Below are positions 18,691-29,563 of a DNA stretch of 64,000 nt, one piece after another. Within the stretch, counting starts at the first letter, position 1. Each line of letters opens with the position of its first letter. Both the position numbers and the translations under genes were made by a program. Source of the stretch: Lachnospiraceae bacterium (lineage in GTDB: Bacteria > Bacillota > Clostridia > Lachnospirales > Lachnospiraceae); assembly GCA_016287095.1 (NCBI GenBank), contig JAEEVK010000006.1:1-64000 (forward strand), in the 5' to 3' direction. The notes beneath the pieces were generated by a model. It made no database searches. It had not been told where the DNA came from and saw only the letters and a list, made by a program, of their open reading frames with translations.

Positions 18691-19914
18691 ATGAAAATAT
18701 ACGAATTTATCTCCAACGAAAATGAATTATATATAAAAACAACCGATACGCTGTTTCCCCAGCTGTCAAAGGAAAATATAATGGTATTCGATATAGATAC
18801 CACGTCTTTTGAGGCAGCAAACGGGTGTGTATTTCTCATAGGCACTCTGACATATGAGGATAATACACTTATCTCACGCCATTATTTCTCGGAAAGTATC
18901 TCGGAGGAAACAGAAATCATCGAGAAATTTCTTGATATAGCCGGTGACTATAATGTTCTTTTGAGTTTTAAGGGAGAATCATTTGATATAGCCTTTATTG
19001 GAAAAAGAATATATGAACTAAAGAAACAGAACAGTCAGGACAGAGATTTATGTGATAAATTATCTTTTCTGTATAATAAGCTACAGAATATACGCTCACG
19101 CTCCTATGATGTGTTTAATGAGATACATGCAATAAAGCCTTATATGGACTTTACATCCACTAAACTTGATGCTCTCAGGGCAAAGTTTGGCCAGAAAGTA
19201 AAAGAAAGAGTCAGTGGAGAAAACATAAGCAAGTTTTATGTGGAGCATATCGCTGCTAACAAACTGAAATCCCTTCTGGAAATAACCGGTAAACCTGAAA
19301 ATGTCGGTTTTATACCTGATTATGATCCTAAACCCATTGAGGATGAACTGGCTCACATAGATCCTGATGCAGGAGACAGATTTTTAGAAAACATATTAGC
19401 CAGGAACCGTGAAAACATGGAAGCAGTACTCTACCTCATGAGACTCTCCCATCTTTTTGTTATGCGTCAGGGACACTTTAATATTTGTTTGGAGACAGAT
19501 CCTATATCACTTCACATCCAAGAACGTGATTTTAGCATTGATATACCTTTAGAAATATGCGAGTTGGATTTAAAGATATTCTATACCAACTTCAAGGATT
19601 ATTACTACTTCCCTGCAGAAAATATGGCTGTACATAAGTCTGTTGCCGAGTTTACAGATACAGGCTCCAAAAAGAAAGCTACATCTAAAACTGCCTACCG
19701 AAAAGTTTCCGGTAGTTTTATCCGTATACCCAACGCTTATGCAAAATCAGATAATAACAAAGCCTCGAACCGGTATAAAACCGATTACGAGGCCGAAGAA
19801 TATTATTTACCTGTTGATGATATCAAACGTCTTGATACCGAGAAACTAAAGGAACTCGCATATTACTGTGTTCTAGACTATGCCAAGGAGCACCTTAAAA
19901 GTGTCCTCATCTAA
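18691..19914 (+). CDS. RNase H-fold exonuclease-like protein (YprB family)
   Basis: 407 residues. The first half is a DEDD-type 3'-5' exonuclease fold: motif I is MVFDIDTTSFEA (D34, with D36 where the family usually has Glu), motif II is LLSFKGESFDIAFI (Asp near 96), and KFYVEHIAANKLKSLLEI ends the domain. A C-terminal half of about 200 residues (helical, with HIDPDAGDRFLENILARN and a beta-rich tail) matches the layout of Firmicute YprB, whose exact role is unsettled. It is one of few plus-strand genes and is flanked by two lipoprotein genes. The Glu-to-Asp change may lower or alter metal binding. Confidence 0.78.
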   Translation: MKIYEFISNENELYIKTTDTLFPQLSKENIMVFDIDTTSFEAANGCVFLIGTLTYEDNTLISRHYFSESISEETEIIEKFLDIAGDYNVLLSFKGESFDIAFIGKRIYELKKQNSQDRDLCDKLSFLYNKLQNIRSRSYDVFNEIHAIKPYMDFTSTKLDALRAKFGQKVKERVSGENISKFYVEHIAANKLKSLLEITGKPENVGFIPDYDPKPIEDELAHIDPDAGDRFLENILARNRENMEAVLYLMRLSHLFVMRQGHFNICLETDPISLHIQERDFSIDIPLEICELDLKIFYTNFKDYYYFPAENMAVHKSVAEFTDTGSKKKATSKTAYRKVSGSFIRIPNAYAKSDNNKASNRYKTDYEAEEYYLPVDDIKRLDTEKLKELAYYCVLDYAKEHLKSVLI

Positions 19915-19982
19915 TAAAGCCAATGTCACCTAGAAAACACCTCAAGCGTTTCCTTTGTATCATTTGCTTTTGTTTTGTTATA

Positions 19983-21224
19983 TTATCCTCTGTCTTTTAT
20001 GATTTTAGATGTACCATCAGGGTAAACCACCATGATCCTGGATACAATACCACCTATTCCGCCATTTATTATTGCACCTTTTTCGTCACTATAGTATATA
20101 ACTGCTTTGTTTCCGTCATCTAAATAATATAAATCTCCAATAAATCCACTTCCATAGGCACCATCGGAAACACCTAATTTAACACTTACATCTTCATATG
20201 TTTCACCAAGCTCTATTTTCTTAATCTCATCTAATGATCTTCCAAATAAGGTTTCATGATATTCCTTAAGTTCACCTATAAAAGGCATTAACATAGCTAA
20301 ATCACTGTCTGAACTGACACCTATATGCCTATGTTTATCATCTGCTGTTACAATATAGATACAAATCTTAGATTTATTATAGTCATCATCATTTTCGTTC
20401 TCCCTGCCTTCACCATACAATGCGGAATATGGATCAAACGGTCTTATATCAAAAGTATTTAATATTTCAAATATCCTGTCATAGTAGTCGTCAGGAAATT
20501 TTACAAATTTCCACATTACTTCTTCTTTTTTTACTGTATCATATACGGATTTCTGCAAAAGGTAATTCTCTCCATCTATAGCATCCTCATCTCCGACTAT
20601 TATACCGCTGTATTCGGTATATATACCATCCATGCGGATATCAATATCGATACGGGTAATAGCTGCATCTTCCTTAGGAGGCATAAGTGTCGTTATTCCT
20701 TTAGAGTTAAACCATTCCGCAAATACAAGATATACCGCTCTGGTCCACTTTGCGTCAGGATCATTGTTCATGGTAAAATGAATACTTTCACCGGATGAAT
20801 AAAGTATACTGGTCGTATGAGACTCATATTCATAGGGTAGTCCGGCAGTCACTTTATTAATACCGTTAAATTCTGAGAGCTTATATTCATCAACTACTTT
20901 TTGAAGCTCTGTCAGCAGTTCAGTATCAGCTTCAAAACTTACCTTAGTATGTGTTTCCGAAGCTACAAGCTTTCCATTATCATCTTTTTTGATATTAAAG
21001 AAATAAGTGATATCCGGATTACCATCCGACCACTCACCCGAAATATAAAACGAAGTACTGAATCCGGTGATCTCTTTAGATTTTATCACCTTAGGAGCTT
21101 TATGATCAGTTTTATCAGTTGTACCGCCTTCTACTATCGGATCTTTCATATTACCGCAACCTCCCAAAAAAACACATATCATTCCGGCTATTATTCCTTT
21201 TATAAGTTTTTCAATCATTTTCAA
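19983..21224 (-). CDS. Secreted lipoprotein of unknown function
   Basis: 413 residues. The lipobox is FLGGC, so the mature protein starts near Cys23. The start is well set: TAGGAGG lies 8 bases before the ATG. The body is a beta-rich extracellular region with no family I recognise. The gene lies alone between convergent yprB-like and upstream ilvB. Confidence 0.75.
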   Translation of the reverse strand: MKMIEKLIKGIIAGMICVFLGGCGNMKDPIVEGGTTDKTDHKAPKVIKSKEITGFSTSFYISGEWSDGNPDITYFFNIKKDDNGKLVASETHTKVSFEADTELLTELQKVVDEYKLSEFNGINKVTAGLPYEYESHTTSILYSSGESIHFTMNNDPDAKWTRAVYLVFAEWFNSKGITTLMPPKEDAAITRIDIDIRMDGIYTEYSGIIVGDEDAIDGENYLLQKSVYDTVKKEEVMWKFVKFPDDYYDRIFEILNTFDIRPFDPYSALYGEGRENENDDDYNKSKICIYIVTADDKHRHIGVSSDSDLAMLMPFIGELKEYHETLFGRSLDEIKKIELGETYEDVSVKLGVSDGAYGSGFIGDLYYLDDGNKAVIYYSDEKGAIINGGIGGIVSRIMVVYPDGTSKIIKDRG

Positions 21225-21333
21225 AACCTCCTATATCAGAGCGTTATTGTATTTTATATTGAAAATGTATTTAATAATTTGTTTTTTCTAAACATTTTTC
21301 TTACCATCCATTTTTTTAAATCTTTAATTTTTT

Positions 21334-21359
21334 ATAGGAGACAGATATCCGTCTCCTAT
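21334..21359 (-). terminator. Hairpin just after ilvB
   Basis: Perfect 9-bp arms (21334-21342 with 21351-21359), 5 bases after the ilvB stop. On the minus strand it is followed by A's rather than T's, so it may protect the mRNA end rather than terminate. Confidence 0.45.
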
Positions 21360-21363
21360 CGTC

Positions 21364-23055
21364 TTAAATATGTGTCAGTATTTCTTCTGTACTGCCATTA
21401 GGCTTGAGCATAGGTAATACAGGTTCATCTTTGTCTATCATACACTCAATGACAAACGGTGTGTCCGAATTTGACATATTTTTCAAAGAACTTTCAAGAG
21501 CATTCTTAAACTCTTCTTCATTTGAAACTTTAACTCCGTCTGCTCCAAATGCCTTTGCCAGGGCGACGAAATCGGTCTGGCGATTTACGTCAGTTGCTGA
21601 ATAATGCTTTTTATAAAACATGGTCTGAAGCTGACGGACCATACCTAAAGTTTTGTTGTTTAATATTATAATTATCAGCGGTATTTTGTAGGTTACGGCT
21701 GTAGCGAGTTCATTCAGATTCATACCAAAGCTGCCGTCACCCGTAATGAGTATAGTCTTTTTTCCGGTACCCAGGTATGCTCCTATCGCGGCTCCCATGC
21801 CATAGCCCATGGCACCCAAACCACAGTTTGATATAAACTGACGTTCTGCTTTAAACTCAAGCATCTGTGCAGCCCAAACCTGATGCTGACCTACATCTGT
21901 TGCTACTATCGTATTTTCATCTATGTAATTATTTAATAATGCATATAATGATATCGGTGATAAACGATCTGTGGTATTTGCCGGATACATCTCCCGTGTA
22001 AGTTTTTCTTCCTCTTCCCTATGTTTTTCAACGGTTTTCATCCATGCTTCATTTTTTCTTTTTTCTATCATAGGAAGAAGACTCGATATAGTAATCTTCA
22101 GGTCACCACGCAGGCTGCAATAATCGTTTACTGTCTTGGAAAGCTCGGAACCGTCAACATCAATATGTACTATCTTGGCGTTTGGAGCAAATTTTAATCT
22201 GTCATTTGTGGAACGGTCATTAAAACGTACTCCGAGAGCTATGATCACATCTGCTTTGTTCATGCTCTGAGTAGATGCATAATGACCGTGCATACCCTGC
22301 ATGCCAAGGAATCTGGGATGAGCTGTAGGTATACAGGAAAGTCCCATCATAGAACATCCTATAGGAGCATCTATCTTTTCTGCCAAAGCAAGCATCTCAT
22401 CTTTAGCACCTGAAGACATGATGCCGCCGCCAAAATATATAAACGGTCGCTTTGCTGAATTAATGACCTCTGCGGCTTCCGTTATCCTTATTTCCTTTGC
22501 AGCGAAAGGTTCATCCTTTTCAACAGGTCTTGCCAGCTCATAACTGCATATTTTCTCCTGTATATCCTTTGGTATATCAACAAGTACAGGTCCGGGTCTG
22601 CCTGATTTCGCGAGCCTGAAGGCTGTACGCAGTGTATCGGCGAGCTCTTCTATCGTATCCACAAAAAAATTATGCTTTGTGATAGGCATAGTGATACCTG
22701 TGATATCCACCTCCTGAAAGCTGTCAGTACCTATCTGGCTCGTAGGCACATTTCCAGTGATAGCTACCATCGGAACGGAATCCATGTATGCGGCAGCTAT
22801 ACCGGTGACCAGATTGGTCGCGCCGGGACCGGATGTCGCTATACAAACTCCGACTTTACCCGTGGCACGGGCATATCCATCCGCAGCATGTGCCGCACCC
22901 TGCTCATGAGCTGTAAGTATGTGCCTTATCTCTTTACGATGCTTGTACAGGCTCTCATAAATATCCAATACCTGTCCACCGGGGTATCCAAATACAGTGT
23001 CTATATTCTGTTCTATTAATATCCGTATTGTTAATTCTGCCCCTGTTACTTTCAT
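21364..23055 (-). CDS. ilvB: Acetolactate synthase large subunit
   Basis: 563 residues, full length. It condenses two pyruvates (or pyruvate and 2-oxobutyrate) in valine, leucine and isoleucine synthesis using thiamine diphosphate. Visible: the activating Glu region GAAHAADGYARATGK, the FAD-domain middle part, and the ThDP motif GDGSFGMNLNELATA through IIIILNNKTLG. The start has GAGGTGA 7 bases before. No ilvN small-subunit gene is adjacent, and ilvC/ilvD are not here. The IlvB-type catabolic AlsS is a possible alternative; the FAD-like central region and the HEQGAAHAADGYARATG block do not separate them securely. Confidence 0.92.
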   Translation of the reverse strand: MKVTGAELTIRILIEQNIDTVFGYPGGQVLDIYESLYKHRKEIRHILTAHEQGAAHAADGYARATGKVGVCIATSGPGATNLVTGIAAAYMDSVPMVAITGNVPTSQIGTDSFQEVDITGITMPITKHNFFVDTIEELADTLRTAFRLAKSGRPGPVLVDIPKDIQEKICSYELARPVEKDEPFAAKEIRITEAAEVINSAKRPFIYFGGGIMSSGAKDEMLALAEKIDAPIGCSMMGLSCIPTAHPRFLGMQGMHGHYASTQSMNKADVIIALGVRFNDRSTNDRLKFAPNAKIVHIDVDGSELSKTVNDYCSLRGDLKITISSLLPMIEKRKNEAWMKTVEKHREEEEKLTREMYPANTTDRLSPISLYALLNNYIDENTIVATDVGQHQVWAAQMLEFKAERQFISNCGLGAMGYGMGAAIGAYLGTGKKTILITGDGSFGMNLNELATAVTYKIPLIIIILNNKTLGMVRQLQTMFYKKHYSATDVNRQTDFVALAKAFGADGVKVSNEEEFKNALESSLKNMSNSDTPFVIECMIDKDEPVLPMLKPNGSTEEILTHI

Positions 23056-23150
23056 GAATCACTTCACCTCAATATTTCTATCATTAAACTCTATCCATTC
23101 ATGTCCAACAGATTTGCCATGATTTTATTATCCATAAAAATGTTTTTCGA

Positions 23151-23191
23151 TTAAAAACACCTCGTTTCAATAATACACGAAACGAGGTGTT
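23151..23191 (-). terminator. Terminator after the giant protease
   Basis: Perfect 13-bp arms (23156-23168 with 23179-23191), then TTTTTAATC on the minus strand, 38 bases after the protease stop and before ilvB. Confidence 0.85.
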
Positions 23192-23228
23192 AATTCAACT
23201 ATTATTTTATTAAACAATTGTCTTTAAA

Positions 23229-26200
23229 TCATGAATTTGAAAGACTTGCCTTCCAGGTATTATAAGCTTTCTTAGACTTCTGCTCGATATTTACTTTCTT
23301 TCCGATGCCTGATTTCTCAATCAGTTCTTTGATTCTGTTAAATGTATCGGCATCTTTAGTGACAATATAAATATTTGCATTAGCTGCTATCTTCTTGAAT
23401 GCATCCTTTCCTATGGACTCAAGCTTGGTTGACAAGATCCAAATAGTTTCAAGATTTGAATTATATGCAAAAGCCCTAGTTCCGATTCTCTTTATGTTAG
23501 AGCCAATGACAAGTGTTTTAACTGCCTTGTTCTTGTACATTGCTTTTTTAGCTATAGCTTCTACGATATATTTCTTGCCGCTCTTCTTGATCACACCTGA
23601 GATAGTCTCATTTACAGACTGACTTGTCTTAGTTTTAAGTACAACTACACCCTGATCAGCCTTCTTAGTACCCTTAGAGTCATTCTTTACGGTGTAAACA
23701 TTCTTCTCGGTATTTCCGTCCTTATCCTTGGTGGTCTTGGTGATTGTCTTTGTTTTTGAAGATGTATCACCTGTGCCGGTTGTATCACCGTTACCGGTAG
23801 TATTATCTTTTCCTGTACCATCATCGGTTTTATCTCCGGTATTGGTCTTATCATCCTTTCCAGACTTGTCGTCAGTGTTTCCGGTACCTGAGGTGTTATT
23901 GTTAGTAGTTCCATCTGTTGATCCACCACTTGTGTTATCAGAAGGATTAACTACTACAGGTGTATAACCTGATCCACCGGATGAGCCTGAGCCGCCTGAT
24001 GAACCAGAACCATTGTTTGAACTGCTATCTGAGTTGCCGGAACCACTACCTGATGAGCCACTGTCTGAACTACTGGATCCACTACCGGATTCGTTTCCTG
24101 AACTATCGGATCCTTCACCATTGCCAGAGCCTTCGCCAGCACCTTCTCCATTACCGGAACCTTCGCCTGCACCTTCTCCGCTGCCAGAGCCTTCGCCAGC
24201 ACCTTCTCCATTACCGGAACCTTCGCCTGCACCTTCTCCGCTGCCAGATCCTTCACCTGCGCCTTCTCCACTACCGGAGCCTTCACCTGAACCTTCTCCA
24301 CTACCGGATTCTTCACCACTGCCTTCGCCACTACCGGAGCCTTCGCCTGACTCTTTACCGTTTTCGGTGTTTTCAATAGCACCTTCTACATCGAACACCT
24401 GGTTTTCAAATGCATCAGTGTTAGTAAATGTAGCAGTAAATCTGGTTATTTGTGTTTCTTCACCTGCCAGAACAACTTTTAATACTTCGGATGAGATAAC
24501 AGCTTCTTCTGAAACCTTGTATCCGCATCCCTCTGCTGTACATGTTGCTTCTGCTATACACTTTGTATGATCAGCATTCCAAATATAGGTTGCTTTACCA
24601 TAAGTATGAGCCGCAAGCTCTAACTCATTACCTTTTTCAAGTATCTGTTCACAGTCACTGCAGTAAAGATCTCCGGTATAGCCTTTTTCCGAACATGTTG
24701 AAGCCTTTATATTTATGGTTTCGGTATGTTCATGCTCACATATACTTCTTATAAGAGTTATGGTTGTCTCAGTATTTAAATAATTATCTTTATCTGTTCC
24801 CTGATATATAGCTTTAACCGATAAAGGCTTTCCAACCGTAAGCTCTTTTTCAGCATCAGCCGTATCCCATACCCAGTCATCGGGAAGTTCGATCATCCCT
24901 ACCTTATTTGTACCGAACGCGACAATCTTAGCCTCAGACGGTGAACCCGGTATCTTTTTATCCGAAGGCAGGATCTCGAAACTCCAGTTTTCATCAGAAA
25001 GCTGTTTTGCAGCCGAATACATATCTGTTTCTTCCGTATCTATGGCCACTGTATATTTTCCTGCGTTTACCGCTGTGTTTTCCCATGTATCGGTCCCCTG
25101 TTTCTTATAGTAGATACCGGTTACAACCACATCCACATTAGGAGTAAATACAGGCTCCTCACAGCTTTCGCCGGTGAATACCACGTTCAAAGGAGCCTCG
25201 AATACAAAATCCGAGGACGTTAAAGTATCTCTGCCTTCCGTAGTCAGGGTAATACTGCCCGGCTCTCCTTCATCATTTATTTTTGTTATATTCCTAAATG
25301 GATATACCTTAAAAGTATATTCTGTTTCAGGCTTTAATCCTTTTATGACACATCCTGTTTTATTGGTTACGCATATTCTGTTTTCATCCTCATCATATAC
25401 GGCATATTTTAACGCATGTGCATTGGCTGTCCATGAAAGTTCAACGCTTGTACGTGTTTTTGAAAGGACCTGAACCTCAGGAGCTGTCATTTTAGGAAGC
25501 TCCTTTATAGTAAACTTGTTAGCAAAAAAGTCGAGCAGTATTTCATAATTACTGCCATCAAAGCCCTGATCATCCGAAAAGTCCAAAGTTCCGATTCTGT
25601 ATCTGTAAGTCCCGACTTCTTCGCCTTCAACCCTTCCAAGAGATCCTGTAAAACCTATATGCTCTATTTCTTTTTTCACTTTATCGAGATCTTCGTTTTC
25701 TTCGTCCATATCCACGGTATATTCATAAGAAAACTCCGGATCATCCTCATATTGAAACTTATCATGTTTACCCGGAACGATACAGACGAATCTGTGATCA
25801 ATATAATAACCCCACGATTTATTACTTAATTTAGACGCAGATCTGTATTTTGTCCCTCCCTCTATATCCAAAGCTATGGAATAATAACCTGCTTTAACAG
25901 GTACTTCGCTGGTCCAGATACTGGAACTCCGTTTCTTATAATATACAGTTATCTTACCGATCTCTTCCACGGGAATCTCTGTATAAACCTCTACCCCGTG
26001 TGGATAACCGTCATAGTACATGCACTCGCCTGATCTGTCTGTAGGATACTCGATTTCAAACCTGTCTAAGGAAGGCAGGGGCTTCATACGGGATGCCTCC
26101 ACCGTGGCTCCGTATGAATACATATAATTGTCAAGATCTGAAAATCTGTCCACATTAACATATATTGAATAATCAACCACCTGCTCTGCCGGTAATTCTG

Positions 26201-28880
26201 AATGAGTAAATGTGATCGAAGTACCGGTAACCACTGATGTATTTATCTTTGTAAAACCTGTCTCATTGTTCACTGTTTCGGTTTTAAAAATATCGTAGCC
26301 TGTTACGCCTTCCTCATCCACAGGTTCCCAGCTCAGAGTTATAGAGTCCGCTTCTTCGTCATATGTATAGCCTGGTTCTGAAGGTGCCGGATAAAAGTTT
26401 ATAACCTCACCATCACCTGTTTCACTGATCGTACCTGTATATTTTTCTCCATAAATATTTGAGAAAAATGAAATTTTCCTGAAGCTGTATCTTCCCGGAG
26501 GAAGCTGATCTTCATATACTGCCCAGCAGAGACCGTCCGAGCTTAAATTTATCAGACGGGTCTCAATATCCTGCCATTCATCACTGCCATACTCCCTGTA
26601 TTGCACCATATTCCCGTAAGCCAATACTAAAGGTCCGTAAACAAGTGATTTCCTGCCGCTCACTGTTTTAAATCTGGGATCTGTAATAATGGCACCGGAT
26701 CCGGTCTGACCGTCTTTTGGTTTGGTTTCAACACTGATAAAATATGATCTTAGATCATCTCTGTCAGTATATTCTATGACCGGAACTACGACATAATAGC
26801 ATCTTGAATTCCCCGGAAGCCCCGAATCCGTAAAAGCGGTATCGGTCAGATCACTTCCAACGAGATAAAAATCATTAAGTTCAAATGAATTTAACGCTCT
26901 GAAAACATCATATTTTACATTTCCACTCAATGGATCCCATGCTATGGATATACTGTCCCCGGTTCTGCCGGTACATCTTAAGCCTTCAACGGAATGATAA
27001 TCTGTTTCCGAAACATCGCTTGTAAATACCTGGATATAGAAATTCCCGATATATCCATCGTTATCTTCATAATATTCGGAATAGTCTATCCAGCCTTCAT
27101 CATCCAGATAAGCAAAGCTCTCTCCCGGATTGGCATAACACTGTGTCGTAAAATTATCAAGTGAACCGCCATATTTAAGAGCGCGCTCGGAAGCTATATT
27201 ACCATCTGCGGTATTAACAACTACCGCGAATCGTTCGCCTCTTTCCAAAATAACGGGCGAGGCAAGCGGAATAGTATACATACCGGGAAATACTATAGTT
27301 CCTTCCGTGTCTGTTATATTAAGTTTTTTGGAAAGATCCGGTTTTCCCTCGCTGTCAATTGCGTAAACAGATATATTATATTTAACATTTGTATCATGAG
27401 TCAGTAAAGCTACAGCATCGATCGACTCTTTTTCAGAGCCTGAAGCACCGTTTAATGTAAAGACGTTGGCAACTGTATCAAAATCTGTCTCGGTGCATTC
27501 ACTGCTCAGACTGTTCGTATAAAAATAATTATTATTATAATTATCTGCCTGTTCAGCTTCCAAAACCAATACGTCCGAAAGTGACGGATCTTCGTAAGAT
27601 ATCCAGAAATATGACAAATAAGAAAGTTTATCATCATCCGGATCTGCGAGTGTATCCCACCAGCTGTTACGTATAAGCCATGCGCCATTGTTTTGCGGTA
27701 ACAGGTCTTTCGGATCCTCTCCGTATTCATAAACATATTCGTCAATCAGATCATTCTCAAAAAACTCTAAAGGGAAATTATCATCCCACCCTACTATATT
27801 TACAGCATGGTTAGGACGACCCCCATCAACATTATAATATGTATTATATTCTTCATTATAGCAGCCGTCTTCATCATCATAGCCAACGCATACTGCGCCA
27901 TTCTCAATTATAGCCTGCTTTACCTGATTCACGTTTTCTTCTATGTTTATATAATAAGCATTCGACAGATGGATCGAGTCACTGTTTTCGGCATAGTCAT
28001 CAGGTATGCCCATTACAGCACTCTTTTTATCCGAAGTATCAAACTTAACATAATCACTTAACGGAAACAGTGTTTCATCTACAGCGCCTCTCCAATTAAA
28101 AAGAGTTTTTGCTGCATAAAACTCATCTCCGCCAAAATCGAAGAAAGAATCATCCTTCAGATTAGCCGTAGTCTTATCCTTTTCCTGACCGCCGATCAGA
28201 GGATTTTCAGTATTATGATAGGTAAAATAAGCAAGATGAAGTTCACTGTAGTTAATACCGGGCAAAAGATTTTCATATCCTACAGTATCTCTTTTTATGG
28301 CACCGTGTATATCCCTGCTGTCAGGGTGACTCATCAGATAACTTTCAATCGCGCCCAAAGTCGAATGTGCCCAGCAGGTTCCCGTCGCTCCCTGATCTCT
28401 GACATAGGGGAGTCTGGTATCAAAATACAGATTTAACAGGTCTTTTTCATCCGATGAATAAGGATATGCTGCCGGAACATCCTTTTCTTCCGATCCGATA
28501 TGCCCCTGTTTTAGCGTATACTTTTCCATTACAAGTATATCCTTAGCTTCTTTCAGGGATATTGAAGGATTTACCGCAGGGATATTATTCTCATATGGCA
28601 GACTTATCTTTCCGTTGATCCTGCCGCTGCGCGGGTCATAATCCTCATATTTTTCTTTTTCAGAAGATAATATGAGATCATCCTCATCAACGTTTTCATC
28701 TTTGTCGGTATATATCACAAGCGGTTCCGGAGCTTTTTTCTTAGGAGTCCGGGATTCCGCATCATCCGAGACCTCGGCAGCGCTTACTTCTACACTATCC
28801 TGTAGTAAAGGCATCACAGGGAGCGATCCGATTGTAAGGATAACCGCGAACATTACAGCAAAGATTCTTTTCTTCAGCAT
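23229..28880 (-). CDS. Giant secreted papain-like (C1A) protease with Fn3-like and LRR regions
   Basis: 1883 residues from the ATG at 28880, chosen because GGAGG lies 7 bases before it and the signal peptide [18 protein letters not shown] starts there; an ATG 33 bases upstream lacks this. The catalytic domain (about 150-440) has C169 in [13 protein letters not shown]358 in [11 protein letters not shown] and N405 in WLIRNSWW, so it should be active. A lectin-like beta domain follows (about 450-620), then several fibronectin-type beta domains, then a linker of about 150 residues made of Gly, Ser and Glu, a Thr/Gly/Asp-rich part, and a C-terminal BspA-type leucine-rich segment ([29 protein letters not shown]). 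It probably acts on the cell surface or is released; the substrate is unknown. Confidence 0.9.
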   Translation of the reverse strand: MLKKRIFAVMFAVILTIGSLPVMPLLQDSVEVSAAEVSDDAESRTPKKKAPEPLVIYTDKDENVDEDDLILSSEKEKYEDYDPRSGRINGKISLPYENNIPAVNPSISLKEAKDILVMEKYTLKQGHIGSEEKDVPAAYPYSSDEKDLLNLYFDTRLPYVRDQGATGTCWAHSTLGAIESYLMSHPDSRDIHGAIKRDTVGYENLLPGINYSELHLAYFTYHNTENPLIGGQEKDKTTANLKDDSFFDFGGDEFYAAKTLFNWRGAVDETLFPLSDYVKFDTSDKKSAVMGIPDDYAENSDSIHLSNAYYINIEENVNQVKQAIIENGAVCVGYDDEDGCYNEEYNTYYNVDGGRPNHAVNIVGWDDNFPLEFFENDLIDEYVYEYGEDPKDLLPQNNGAWLIRNSWWDTLADPDDDKLSYLSYFWISYEDPSLSDVLVLEAEQADNYNNNYFYTNSLSSECTETDFDTVANVFTLNGASGSEKESIDAVALLTHDTNVKYNISVYAIDSEGKPDLSKKLNITDTEGTIVFPGMYTIPLASPVILERGERFAVVVNTADGNIASERALKYGGSLDNFTTQCYANPGESFAYLDDEGWIDYSEYYEDNDGYIGNFYIQVFTSDVSETDYHSVEGLRCTGRTGDSISIAWDPLSGNVKYDVFRALNSFELNDFYLVGSDLTDTAFTDSGLPGNSRCYYVVVPVIEYTDRDDLRSYFISVETKPKDGQTGSGAIITDPRFKTVSGRKSLVYGPLVLAYGNMVQYREYGSDEWQDIETRLINLSSDGLCWAVYEDQLPPGRYSFRKISFFSNIYGEKYTGTISETGDGEVINFYPAPSEPGYTYDEEADSITLSWEPVDEEGVTGYDIFKTETVNNETGFTKINTSVVTGTSITFTHSELPAEQVVDYSIYVNVDRFSDLDNYMYSYGATVEASRMKPLPSLDRFEIEYPTDRSGECMYYDGYPHGVEVYTEIPVEEIGKITVYYKKRSSSIWTSEVPVKAGYYSIALDIEGGTKYRSASKLSNKSWGYYIDHRFVCIVPGKHDKFQYEDDPEFSYEYTVDMDEENEDLDKVKKEIEHIGFTGSLGRVEGEEVGTYRYRIGTLDFSDDQGFDGSNYEILLDFFANKFTIKELPKMTAPEVQVLSKTRTSVELSWTANAHALKYAVYDEDENRICVTNKTGCVIKGLKPETEYTFKVYPFRNITKINDEGEPGSITLTTEGRDTLTSSDFVFEAPLNVVFTGESCEEPVFTPNVDVVVTGIYYKKQGTDTWENTAVNAGKYTVAIDTEETDMYSAAKQLSDENWSFEILPSDKKIPGSPSEAKIVAFGTNKVGMIELPDDWVWDTADAEKELTVGKPLSVKAIYQGTDKDNYLNTETTITLIRSICEHEHTETINIKASTCSEKGYTGDLYCSDCEQILEKGNELELAAHTYGKATYIWNADHTKCIAEATCTAEGCGYKVSEEAVISSEVLKVVLAGEETQITRFTATFTNTDAFENQVFDVEGAIENTENGKESGEGSGSGEGSGEESGSGEGSGEGSGSGEGAGEGSGSGEGAGEGSGNGEGAGEGSGSGEGAGEGSGNGEGAGEGSGNGEGSDSSGNESGSGSSSSDSGSSGSGSGNSDSSSNNGSGSSGGSGSSGGSGYTPVVVNPSDNTSGGSTDGTTNNNTSGTGNTDDKSGKDDKTNTGDKTDDGTGKDNTTGNGDTTGTGDTSSKTKTITKTTKDKDGNTEKNVYTVKNDSKGTKKADQGVVVLKTKTSQSVNETISGVIKKSGKKYIVEAIAKKAMYKNKAVKTLVIGSNIKRIGTRAFAYNSNLETIWILSTKLESIGKDAFKKIAANANIYIVTKDADTFNRIKELIEKSGIGKKVNIEQKSKKAYNTWKASLSNS
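24109..24348 (-). repeat. Gly/Ser/Glu-coding repeat with a duplicated 60-bp unit
   Basis: A degenerate array of 6- and 18-base units. Bases 24121-24180 and 24181-24240 are identical except for the first base, a recent exact duplication. It codes for the [15 protein letters not shown] linker. All six frames are largely free of stops here, so long shadow frames on both strands are an artefact of base composition. Confidence 0.9.
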
Positions 28881-28949
28881 AAATAAACCTCCATCCCAGT
28901 CAAGGCTTTTCACATCATTGCAGGCATGAAAAATATTTCATATAAAAAT

Positions 28950-28978
28950 ATAGTATCATATCGTTATCAGAAAATCAA
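28950..28978 (-). promoter_or_regulatory. Predicted promoter of the giant protease
   Basis: On the minus strand TTGATT (28978-28973), 17 bases, TACTAT (28955-28950), about 70 bases before the ATG. Confidence 0.5.
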
Positions 28979-28987
28979 TAAACAAAG

Positions 28988-29017
28988 AATTAAAAGGGAA
29001 CGGCATAACCGTTCCCT
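28988..29017 (-). terminator. Terminator of the 2-oxoacid oxidoreductase operon
   Basis: Perfect 9-bp arms (28995-29003 with 29009-29017), loop of 5, followed on the minus strand by TTTTAATTC. Confidence 0.83.
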
Positions 29018-29026
29018 AAAAAATAT

Positions 29027-29563
29027 TTACTGCTCCATACCGATTTCAAGAGCCTTCTGATTAAGTCCGAGCATATCTGCCTTCTTAGCAGGGATACACT
29101 TCTGGAGACCCTTGTCAAGAGACTCCTTGGAGATGAAGTTCATCTCTTTGTAGAGCTTTCCGAGAAGGATCATGTTTGCAAGACCTTTGAGACCGTTCTT
29201 GTCTGCTAAGTTGGTAGCAGGTACATAGTAAACGGTAACATCGGTTCTCTCTACCTTGATATCAACTGTTGAGCTGTCTACAAGGATTGTGCCGCCGGGT
29301 ACTACGCTGTTTACGAACTTCTCTAATGAAGGACGGTTCATAGCAACGAGTACGTCAGGGTTTGTAACAAGGGGTGATCCGATAGCTTCGTCACTGATAA
29401 CTACGCTACAGTTACATGTACCACCACGCATTTCGGGACCGTATGAAGGCAGCCAGCTGAGCTCCTTGCCTTCTGTAAGTGCTCCGTATACCATAACCTT
29501 GCCGGTGAAAAGGATACCCTGTCCACCAAAGCCTGCAAGAAGTACATTCATAGTGTTAGCCAT
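29027..29563 (-). CDS. vorC: 2-oxoacid:ferredoxin oxidoreductase, gamma subunit
   Basis: 178 residues of the pyruvate/ketoisovalerate oxidoreductase gamma family: NVLLAGFGGQGILFTGKVM at the N-terminus, the LPSYGPEMRGGTCNCSVVIS block, then PDVLVAMNRPSLEKF. It is the structural subunit that closes the thiamine and CoA sites of the complex. Its ATG overlaps the TAA of the beta gene by one base (TAATG), so translation is coupled. Last gene of the operon, ended by a strong terminator. The vor name is provisional, since kor complexes have the same layout. Confidence 0.9.
   Translation of the reverse strand: MANTMNVLLAGFGGQGILFTGKVMVYGALTEGKELSWLPSYGPEMRGGTCNCSVVISDEAIGSPLVTNPDVLVAMNRPSLEKFVNSVVPGGTILVDSSTVDIKVERTDVTVYYVPATNLADKNGLKGLANMILLGKLYKEMNFISKESLDKGLQKCIPAKKADMLGLNQKALEIGMEQ

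Noticed and set aside
23056..23228. T-box or leader-peptide attenuator before ilvB
   Set aside because: The only hairpin is the terminator of the protease gene; no specifier loop or run of Leu/Val/Ile codons seen.
24109..24348. CRISPR-like array
   Set aside because: Repeats are contiguous, in frame and without unique spacers; no cas gene.
23954..24570. Several long frames on both strands opposite the giant protease
   Set aside because: They come from stop-free 6- and 18-base repeats; none has a ribosome site or a protein-like sequence.
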